This document shows positions 56,442 to 64,000 of a DNA stretch of 64,000 nt, one piece after another. The stretch lies in contig NC_087073.1 in the NCBI RefSeq assembly GCF_026151205.1, positions 17,379,837 to 17,443,836 of the forward strand, written 5' to 3'. Numbering within the stretch: position 1 is the stretch's first letter; each line of letters begins with the position of its first letter. This stretch comes from Bolinopsis microptera. Its lineage: Eukaryota; Ctenophora; Tentaculata; Lobata; Bolinopsidae. Made by a program: the position numbers and the translations under genes. The notes beneath the pieces are model-generated. The model saw only the letters and a list, made by a program, of their open reading frames with translations. It had not been told where the DNA came from and searched no databases.

Positions 56442-56732
56442 CATAAACGTTAAGATTAACGGTGGTATCCGAATGTCTGGAATCAGGTAAAGAACCGGAA
56501 GTCACTCTGCAAGTGTAGGCAGTATCTTCATTCACAAGAGTCCCGTCTACAGCAAGAGTTGATGTTTGTGTCTCTCCAGAATGGCTTCCTTGGACAGGGG
56601 TGAACTTTTCAGCTGGAACTGGTTTTGTACTAGTTCGCCAGGTCACTGTTGCAGTTTCTGCCAATCCAGTGATAACACAGGATATTGTTGTATTTGAGCC
56701 TTTCTTCACTTCTTTGTTTACTGATTCAACGT
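56442..56732 (-). CDS. Ig array unit 2
   Basis: Variant residues: GSNTTISC, GLAETATV (shared with unit 1), STKPVPAEKF (unique Lys), GETQTST, SLPDSRHSD. Confidence 0.85.
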
Positions 56733-56841
56733 CTGAAGTAGGTTATCGTAAAGAATTTTGAAGTTTGACTGTAAGTATAAATTCAATCTCAAATTATCAA
56801 AACTGTAGTGCAAGAATATTGTAAACATTTAAAGAACATAC

Positions 56842-57132
56842 CATAAACGTTAAGATTAACGGTGGTATCCGAATGTCTGGAATCAGGTAAAGAACCGGAA
56901 GTCACTCTGCAAGTGTAGGCAGTATCTTCATTCACAAGAGTCCCGTCTACAGCAAGAGTTGATGTTTGTGTCTCTCCAGAATGGCTTCCTTGGACAGGGG
57001 TGAACTTTTCAGCTGGAACTGGTCCTGTACTAGTTCGCCAGGTCACTGTTGCTGTTTCTGTCAATCCAGTGATAACACAGGATATTGTTGTATCTGAGCC
57101 TTTCTTCACTTCTTTGTTTACTGATTCAACGT
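56842..57132 (-). CDS. Ig array unit 3
   Basis: GLTETATV, STGPVPAEKF, GETQTST, SLPDSRHSD. The 3' part is like unit 2 and the 5' part like the rest of the array, suggesting a recombinant. Confidence 0.85.
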
Positions 57133-57241
57133 CTGAAGTAGGTTATTGTAAAGCATTTTGAAGTATGACTGTAAGTATAAATTCAATCTCAAATAATCAA
57201 AACTGTAGTGCAAGATTATTGTAAAAATTTAAAGAACATAC

Positions 57242-57532
57242 CATAAACGTTAAGATTGACGGTGGTATCCGAATGGGTGGAATCAGGTAAAGAACCGGAA
57301 GTCATTCTGCAAGTGTAGGCAGTATCTTCATTCACAAGAGTCCTGTCTACAGCAAGAGTTGATGTTTGTGTCCCTCCAGAATGGCTTCCTTGGACAGGGG
57401 TGAACTTTTCAGCTGGAACTGGTCCTGTACTAGTTCGCCAGGTCACTGTTGCTGTTTCTGTCAATCCAGTGATAACACAGGATATTGTTGTATCTGAGCC
57501 TTTCTTCACTTCTTTGTTTACTGATTCAACGT
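57242..57532 (-). CDS. Ig array unit 4
   Basis: STGPVPAEKF, GGTQTST, AVDRTLV, CRMTSG (unique Met), STHSD. Counterpart of unit 10. Confidence 0.85.
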
Positions 57533-57641
57533 CTGAAGTAGGTTATTGTAAAGCATTTTGAAGTATGACTGTAAGTATAAATTCAATCTCAAATAATCAA
57601 AACTGTAGTGCAAGATTATTGTAAAAATTTAAAGAACATAC

Positions 57642-57932
57642 CATAAACGTTAAGATTGACTGTGGTATCCGAATGGGTGGAATCAGGTAAAGAACCGGAA
57701 GTCACTCTGCAAGTGTAGGCAGTATCTTCATTCACAAGAGTCCCGTTTACAGCAAGAGTTGATGTTTGTGTCTCTCCAGAATGGCTTCCTTGCACAGGGG
57801 TGAACTTTTCAGCCGGAACTGGTCTTGTACTAGTTCGCCAAGTCACTGTTGCTGTTTCTGTCAATCCAGTGATAACACAGGATATTGTTGTATCTGAGCC
57901 TTTCTTCACTTCTTTGTTTACTGATTCAACGT
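57642..57932 (-). CDS. Ig array unit 5
   Basis: STRPVPAEKF, GETQTST, AVNGTLV (creates an N-G-T glycosylation sequon), STHSD. Counterpart of unit 11. Confidence 0.85.
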
Positions 57933-58046
57933 CTGAAGTAGGTCATTGTAAAGCATTTTGAAGTTTGACTGTAAGTATAAATTCAATCTCAAATTGATGA
58001 AACTGTAGTTCAAGATTATTGTAAACAAATATATTAAAGAACATAC

Positions 58047-58337
58047 CATAAACGTTAAGATTGACAGTGGTATCCGAATGGCTGGAATCAGGTAAAGAAC
58101 CGGAAGTCACTCTGCAAGTGTAGGCAGTATCTTCATTCACAAGAGTCCCGTCTACAGCAAGAGTCGATGTTTGTGTCCCTCCAGAATGGCTTCCTTGGAC
58201 AGGGGTGAACTTTTCAGCTGGAACTGGTCCTGTACTAGTTCGCCAGGTCACTGTTGCTGTTTCTGTCAATCCAGTGATAACACAGGATATTGTTGTATCT
58301 GAGCCTTTCTTCACTTCTTTGTTTACTGATTCAACGT
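58047..58337 (-). CDS. Ig array unit 6
   Basis: STGPVPAEKF, GGTQTST, AVDGTLV, SSHSD. The downstream intron is 5 bp longer than usual. Counterpart of unit 12. Confidence 0.85.
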
Positions 58338-58446
58338 CTGAAGTAGGTTATTGTAAAGCATTTTGAAGTTTGACTGTAAGTATAAATTCAGTCTCAAATT
58401 ATTGAATCTGGAGTGCAAGATTATTGTAAAAATTTAAAGAACATAC

Positions 58447-58737
58447 CATAAACGTTAAGATTGACGGTGGTATCCGAATGGCTGGAATCAGGTAAAGAAC
58501 CATAAGTCACTCTGCAAGTGTAGGCAGTATCTTCATTCACAAGAGTCCCGTCTACAGCAAGAGTTGATGTTTGTGTCCCTCCAGAATGGCTTCCTTGGAC
58601 AGGGGTGAACTTTTCAGCCGGAACTGGTCTTGTACTAGTTCGCCAGGTCACTGTTGCTGTTTCTGTCAATCCAGTGATAACACAGGATATTGTTGTATCT
58701 GAGCCTTTCTTCACTTCTTTGTTTACTGATTCAACGT
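58447..58737 (-). CDS. Ig array unit 7
   Basis: STRPVPAEKF, AVDGTLV, CRVTYG (Tyr for Ser), SSHSD. Counterpart of unit 13. Confidence 0.85.
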
Positions 58738-58846
58738 CTGAAGTAGGTTATTGTACAGCATTTTGAAGTTTGACTGTAAGTATAAATTCAGTCTCAAATT
58801 ATTGAATCTGTAGTGCAAGATTATTGTAAAAATTTAAAGAACATAC

Positions 58847-59137
58847 CATAAACGTTAAGATTGACGGTGGTATCCGAATGGCTGGAATCAGGTAAAGAAC
58901 CAGAAGTCACTCTGCAAGTGTAGGCAGTATCTTCATTCACAAGAGTCCCGTCTACAGCAAGAGTTGATGTTTGTGTCCCTCCAGAATGGCTTCCTTGGAC
59001 AGGGGTGAACTTTTCAGCTGGAACTGGTCCTGTACTAGTGCGCCAGGTCACTGTTGCTGTTTCTGTCAATCCAGTGATAACACAGGATATTGTTGTATCT
59101 GAGCCTTTCTTCACTTCTTTGTTTACTGATTCAACGT
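58847..59137 (-). CDS. Ig array unit 8
   Basis: Consensus protein: STGPVPAEKF, GGT, AVDGTLV, RVTSG, SSHSD. Confidence 0.85.
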
Positions 59138-59246
59138 CTGAAGTAGGTTATTGTAAAGCATTTTGAAGTTTGACTGTAAGAATGAATTCAATCTCAAATT
59201 ATCGAAACTGTATTGCAAGATTATTGTAAACATTTAAAGAACATAC

Positions 59247-59537
59247 CATAAACGTTAAGATTGACAGTGGTATCCGAATGGCTGGAATCAGGTAAAGAAC
59301 CAGAAGTCACTCTGCAAGTGTAGGCAGTATCTTCATTCACAAGAGTCCCGTCTACAGCAAGAGTTGATGTTTGTGTCCCTCCAGAATGGCTTCCTTGGAC
59401 AGGGGTGAACTTTTCAGCTGGAACTGGTCCTGTACTAGTGCGCCAGGTCACTGTTGCTGTTTCTGTCAATCCAGTGATAACACAGGATATTGTTGTATCT
59501 GAGCCTTTCTTCACTTCTTTGTTTACTGATTCAACGT
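59247..59537 (-). CDS. Ig array unit 9
   Basis: Exon protein same as unit 8. Differs mainly in silent bases and intron. Confidence 0.85.
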
Positions 59538-59646
59538 CTGAAGTAGGTTATTGTAAAGCATTTTGAAGTATGACTGTAAGTATAAATTCAATCTCAAATA
59601 ATCAAAACTGTAGTGCAAGATTATTGTAAAAATTTAAAGAACATAC

Positions 59647-59937
59647 CATAAACGTTAAGATTGACGGTGGTATCCGAATGGGTGGAATCAGGTAAAGAAC
59701 CGGAAGTCACTCTGCAAGTGTAGGCAGTATCTTCATTCACAAGAGTCCTGTCTACAGCAAGAGTTGATGTTTGTGTCCCTCCAGAATGGCTTCCTTGGAC
59801 AGGGGTGAACTTTTCAGCTGGAACTGGTCCTGTACTAGTTCGCCAGGTCACTGTTGCTGTTTCTGTCAATCCAGTGATAACACAGGATATTGTTGTATCT
59901 GAGCCTTTCTTCACTTCTTTGTTTACTGATTCAACGT
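59647..59937 (-). CDS. Ig array unit 10
   Basis: STGPVPAEKF, AVDRTLV, CRVTSG, STHSD. Differs from unit 4 only by Val for Met. Confidence 0.85.
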
Positions 59938-60046
59938 CTGAAGTAGGTTATTGTAAAGCATTTTGAAGTTTGACTGTAAGTATAAATTCAATCTCAAATA
60001 ATCAAAACTGTAGTGCAAGATTATTGTAAAAATTTAAAGAACATAC

Positions 60047-60337
60047 CATAAACGTTAAGATTGACGGTGGTATCCGAATGGGTGGAATCAGGTAAAGAAC
60101 CGGAAGTCACTCTGCAAGTGTAGGCAGTATCTTCATTCACAAGAGTCCCGTTTACAGCAAGAGTTGATGTTTGTGTCTCTCCAGAATGGCTTCCTTGGAC
60201 AGGGGTGAACTTTTCAGCCGGAACTGGTCTTGTACTAGTTCGCCAAGTCACTGTTGCTGTTTCTGTCAATCCAGTGATAACACAGGATATTGTTGTATCT
60301 GAGCCTTTCTTCACTTCTTTGTTTACTGATTCAACGT
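60047..60337 (-). CDS. Ig array unit 11
   Basis: STRPVPAEKF, GETQTST, AVNGTLV sequon, STHSD; exon protein as unit 5. Confidence 0.85.
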
Positions 60338-60451
60338 CTGAAGTAGGTCATTGTAAAGCATTTTGAAGTTTGACTGTAAGTATAAATTCAATCTCAAATT
60401 GATGAAACCTTAGTTCAAGATTATTGTAAACATATATATTAAAGAACATAC

Positions 60452-60742
60452 CATAAACGTTAAGATTGACAGTGGTATCCGAATGGCTGGAATCAGGTAA
60501 AGAACCGGAAGTCACTCTGCAAGTGTAGGCAGTATCTTCATTCACAAGAGTCCCGTCTACAGCAAGAGTCGATGTTTGTGTCCCTCCAGAATGGCTTCCT
60601 TGGACAGGGGTGAACTTTTCAGCTGGAACTGGTCCTGTACTAGTTCGCCAGGTCACTGTTGCTGTTTCTGTCAATCCAGTGATAACACAGGATATTGTTG
60701 TATCTGAGCCTTTCTTCACTTCTTTGTTTACTGATTCAACGT
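60452..60742 (-). CDS. Ig array unit 12
   Basis: Exon protein as unit 6, with the same elongated downstream intron. Confidence 0.85.
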
Positions 60743-60851
60743 CTGAAGTAGGTTATTGTAAAGCATTTTGAAGTTTGACTGTAAGTATAAATTCAGTCTC
60801 AAATTATTGAATCTGTAGTGCAAGATTATTGTAAAAACTTAAAGAACATAC

Positions 60852-61142
60852 CATAAACGTTAAGATTGACGGTGGTATCCGAATGGCTGGAATCAGGTAA
60901 AGAACCATAAGTCACTCTGCAAGTGTAGGCAGTATCTTCATTCACAAGAGTCCCGTCTACAGCAAGAGTTGATGTTTGTGTCCCTCCAGAATGGCTTCCT
61001 TGGACAGGGGTGAACTTTTCAGCCGGAACTGGTCTTGTACTAGTTCGCCAGGTCACTGTTGCTGTTTCTGTCAATCCAGTGATAACACAGGATATTGTTG
61101 TATCTGAGCCTTTCTTCACTTCTTTGTTTACTGATTCAACGT
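60852..61142 (-). CDS. Ig array unit 13
   Basis: STRPVPAEKF, CRVTYG; exon protein as unit 7. Confidence 0.85.
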
Positions 61143-61251
61143 CTGAAGTAGGTTATTGTACAGCATTTTGAAGTTTGACTGTAAGTATAAATTCAGTCTC
61201 AAATTATTGAATCTGTAGTGCAAGATTATTGTAAAAATTTAAAGAACATAC

Positions 61252-61542
61252 CATAAACGTTAAGATTGACGGTGGTATCCGAATGGCTGGAATCAGGTAA
61301 AGAACCATAAGTCACTCTGCAAGTGTAGGCAGTATCTTCATTCACAAGAGTCCCGTCTACAGCAAGAGTTGATGTTTGTGTCCCTCCAGAATGGCTTCCT
61401 TGGACAGCGGTGAACTTTTCAACTGGAACTGATCCTGTAGTAGTTCGCCAGGTCACTGTTGCTGTTTCTGTCAATCCAGTGATAACACAGGATATTGTTG
61501 TATCTGAGCCTTTCTTCACTTCTTTGTTTACTGATTCAACGT
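61252..61542 (-). CDS. Ig array unit 14
   Basis: TTGSVPVEKFTAV in place of STGPVPAEKFTPV, plus CRVTYG. The most divergent loop variant. The intron on its upstream side (61543-61651) carries a private GTATGTTATCG variant shared only with unit 18. Confidence 0.85.
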
Positions 61543-61651
61543 CTGAAGTATGTTATCGTAAAGCATTTTAAAGTTTGACTGTAAGCATAAATTCGATCTT
61601 AAATTATCAAAACTGTATTGCAAGATTATTGTAAAAATTTAAAGAACATAC

Positions 61652-61942
61652 CATAAACGTTAAGATTAACGGTGGTATCCGAATGGCTGGAATCAGGTAA
61701 AGAACCGGAAGTCACTCTGCAAGTGTAGGCAGTATCTTCATTCACAAGAGTCCCGTCTACAGCAAGAGTTGATGTTTGTGTCCCTCCAGAATGGCTTCCT
61801 TGGACAGGGGTGAACTTTTCAGCTGGAACTGGTCCTGTACTAGTGCGCCAGGTCACTGTTGCTGTTTCTGTCAATCCAGTGATAACACAGGATATTGTTG
61901 TATCTGAGCCTTTCTTCACTTCTTTGTTTACTGATTCAACGT
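61652..61942 (-). CDS. Ig array unit 15
   Basis: Consensus protein (GP, GGT, VDGT, TSG, SSHSD). Counterpart of unit 19. Confidence 0.85.
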
Positions 61943-62051
61943 CTGAAGTAGGTTATTGTAAAGCATTTTGAAGTTTGACTGTAAGAATAAATTCAATCTC
62001 AAATTATGGAAACTGTATTGCAAGATTATTGTAAAAATTTAAAGAACATAC

Positions 62052-62342
62052 CATAAACGTTAAGATTGACAGTGGTATCCGAATGGCTGGAATCAGGTAA
62101 AGAACCGGAAGTCACTCTGCAAGTGTAGGCAGTATCTTCATTCACAAGAGTCCCGTCTACAGCAAGAGTCGATGTTTGTGTCCCTCCAGAATGGCTTCCT
62201 TGGACAGGGGTGAACTTTTCAGCTGGAACTGGTCCTGTACTAGTTCGCCAGGTCACTGTTGCTGTTTCTGTCAATCCAGTGATAACACAGGATATTGTTG
62301 TATCTGAGCCTTTCTTCACTTCTTTGTTTACTGATTCAACGT
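62052..62342 (-). CDS. Ig array unit 16
   Basis: Consensus protein. Counterpart of unit 20. Confidence 0.85.
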
Positions 62343-62451
62343 CTGAAGTAGGTTATTGTAAAGCATTTTGAAGTTTGACTGTAAGTATAAATTCAGTCTC
62401 AAATTATTGAATCTGTAGTGCAAGATTATTGTAAAAATTTAAAGAACATAC

Positions 62452-62742
62452 CATAAACGTTAAGATTAACGGTGGTATCCGAATGGCTGGAATCAGGTAA
62501 AGAACCGGAAGTCACTCTGCAAGTGTAGGCAGTATCTTCATTCACAAGAGTCCCGTCTACAGCAAGAGTTGATGTTTGTGTCCCTCCAGAATGGCTTCCT
62601 TGGACAGGGGTGAACTTTTCAGCCGGAACTGGTCTTGTACTAGTTCGCCAGGTCACTGTTGCTGTTTCTGTCAATCCAGTGATAACACAGGATATTGTTG
62701 TATCTGAGCCTTTCTTCACTTCTTTGTTTACTGATTCAACGT
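62452..62742 (-). CDS. Ig array unit 17
   Basis: STRPVPAEKF with CRVTSG. Resembles units 7/13 except for the Ser at the TYG/TSG site. Confidence 0.85.
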
Positions 62743-62851
62743 CTGAAGTAGGTTATTGTACAGCATTTTGAAGTTTGACTGTAAGTATAAATTCAGTCTC
62801 AAATTATTGAATCTGTAGTGCAAGATTATTGTAAAAATTTAATGAACATAC

Positions 62852-63142
62852 CATAAACGTTAAGATTGACGGTGGTATCCGAATGGCTGGAATCAGGTAA
62901 AGAACCATAAGTCACTCTGCAAGTGTAGGCAGTATCTTCATTCACAAGAGTCCCGTCTACAGCAAGAGTTGATGTTTGTGTCCCTCCAGAATGGCTTCCT
63001 TGGACAGCGGTGAACTTTTCAACTGGAACTGATCCTGTAGTAGTTCGCCAGGTCACTGTTGCTGTTTCTGTCAATCCAGTGATAACACAGGATATTGTTG
63101 TATCTGAGCCTTTCTTCACTTCTTTGTTTACTGATTCAACGT
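62852..63142 (-). CDS. Ig array unit 18
   Basis: TTGSVPVEKFTAV and CRVTYG; exon protein as unit 14. Confidence 0.85.
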
Positions 63143-63251
63143 CTGAAGTATGTTATCGTAAAGCATTTTAAAGTTTGACTGTAAGCATAAATTCGATCTT
63201 AAATTATCAAAACTGTATTGCAAGATTATTGTAAAAATTTAAAGAACATAC

Positions 63252-63542
63252 CATAAACGTTAAGATTAACGGTGGTATCCGAATGGCTGGAATCAGGTAA
63301 AGAACCGGAAGTCACTCTGCAAGTGTAGGCAGTATCTTCATTCACAAGAGTCCCGTCTACAGCAAAAGTTGATGTTTGTGTCCCTCCAGAATGGCTTCCT
63401 TGGACAGGGGTGAACTTTTCAGCTGGAACTGGTCCTGTACTAGTGCGCCAGGTCACTGTTGCTGTTTCTGTCAATCCAGTGATAACACAGGATATTGTTG
63501 TATCTGAGCCTTTCTTCACTTCTTTGTTTACTGATTCAACGT
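63252..63542 (-). CDS. Ig array unit 19
   Basis: Consensus except STFAVDGT (Phe for Leu). Confidence 0.85.
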
Positions 63543-63651
63543 CTGAAGTAGGTTATTGTAAAGCATTTTGAAGTTTGACTGTAAGAATAAATTCAATCTC
63601 AAATTATGGAAACTGTATTGCAAGATTATTGTAAAAATTTAAAGAACATAC

Positions 63652-63942
63652 CATAAACGTTAAGATTGACAGTGGTATCCGAATGGCTGGAATCAGGTAA
63701 AGAACCGGAAGTCACTCTGCAAGTGTAGGCAGTATCTTCATTCACAAGAGTCCCGTCTACAGCAAGAGTCGATGTTTGTGTCCCTCCAGAATGGCTTCCT
63801 TGGACAGGGGTGAACTTTTCAGCTGGAACTGGTCCTGTACTAGTTCGCCAGGTCACTGTTGCTGTTTCTGTCAATCCAGTGATAACACAGGATATTGTTG
63901 TATCTGAGCCTTTCTTCACTTCTTTGTTTACTGATTCAACGT
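63652..63942 (-). CDS. Ig array unit 20 (last complete unit in window)
   Basis: Consensus protein. The window ends 58 bp into the intron beyond it, whose sequence again matches array introns, so at least one further unit is expected. Confidence 0.85.
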
Positions 63943-64000
63943 CTGAAGTAGGTTATTGTAAAGCATTTTGAAGTTTGACTGTAAGTATAAATTCAGTCTC

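Larger units (their letters stand above)
56042..64000 (-). repeat. Tandem Ig-exon array, 20 units visible, running off the window
   Basis: Twenty copies of a 400-405 bp unit, each a 291-bp Ig exon plus a 109-114 bp intron. Every exon begins after TTCAG|ACGTTGAATC (one TCTCAG) and ends TATG|GTATGTTC, phase 1-1. Exon and intron are both conserved, so duplication copied genomic units, not spliced RNA. Blocks of units are themselves duplicated: units 4-7 recur as 10-13 at 2405 bp, and 14-16 recur as 18-20 at 1600 bp, including their private intron variants. The most proximal units (1-3) are the most divergent. Confidence 0.95.

Overview
The window looks like genomic DNA from an animal, probably a marine invertebrate. 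Genes are split by short GT-AG introns. Much of the sequence is non-LTR retrotransposon debris, small inverted-repeat transposons and local duplications. The coding exons that can be read encode extracellular modules: immunoglobulin (Ig), scavenger-receptor cysteine-rich (SRCR), complement control (CCP/Sushi) and an unnamed ~151-residue module. That mix suggests an invertebrate deuterostome, most likely a tunicate, but this is a low-confidence inference from protein style. Nothing prokaryotic was seen.

Layout. 0.3-3.5 kb and 46.0-48.1 kb are two copies of one duplicated block (X1, X2), each carrying retroelement insertions the other lacks. 5.0-5.6 kb holds a broken transposase-like ORF. 6.67-8.33 kb is a hAT-like inverted-repeat element with a second element nested in it. 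8.4-14.6 kb is bounded by a large inverted repeat and contains an ankyrin-type exon, a CA-rich tract and a LINE fragment. 14.9-21.6 kb is a mosaic of local duplications. 24.70-32.15 kb appears to be one 7.4-kb element with 20-bp terminal inverted repeats; it splits a smaller MITE and is itself full of other elements. 33.49-36.66 kb is a satellite of 7.8 apparently identical 405-bp units.

The main content is on the minus strand from 64 kb down to 51.7 kb, with a decayed paralogue from 45.1 down to 39.6 kb. Read 5' to 3', the intact-looking copy (B) has at least 20 near-identical Ig exons (291 bp each, spaced 400-405 bp), two divergent Ig exons, then SRCR, the ~151-aa module, CCP, SRCR, the ~151-aa module and a CCP stub. 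All complete exons are symmetric phase 1-1, so they can be duplicated, skipped or included without a frameshift. The array runs off the right end of the window, so the signal peptide and N-terminus are not visible; no transmembrane exon was found at the 3' end either. Copy A has lost one Ig exon, has a frameshifted second Ig exon, and has an SRCR exon split by an RTE-like retrotransposon with an 11-bp target duplication.

Taken together the locus looks like a fast-evolving multi-domain surface or secreted receptor family, plausibly in immunity, self/non-self recognition or adhesion. The function is inferred from domain types and exon dynamics only.
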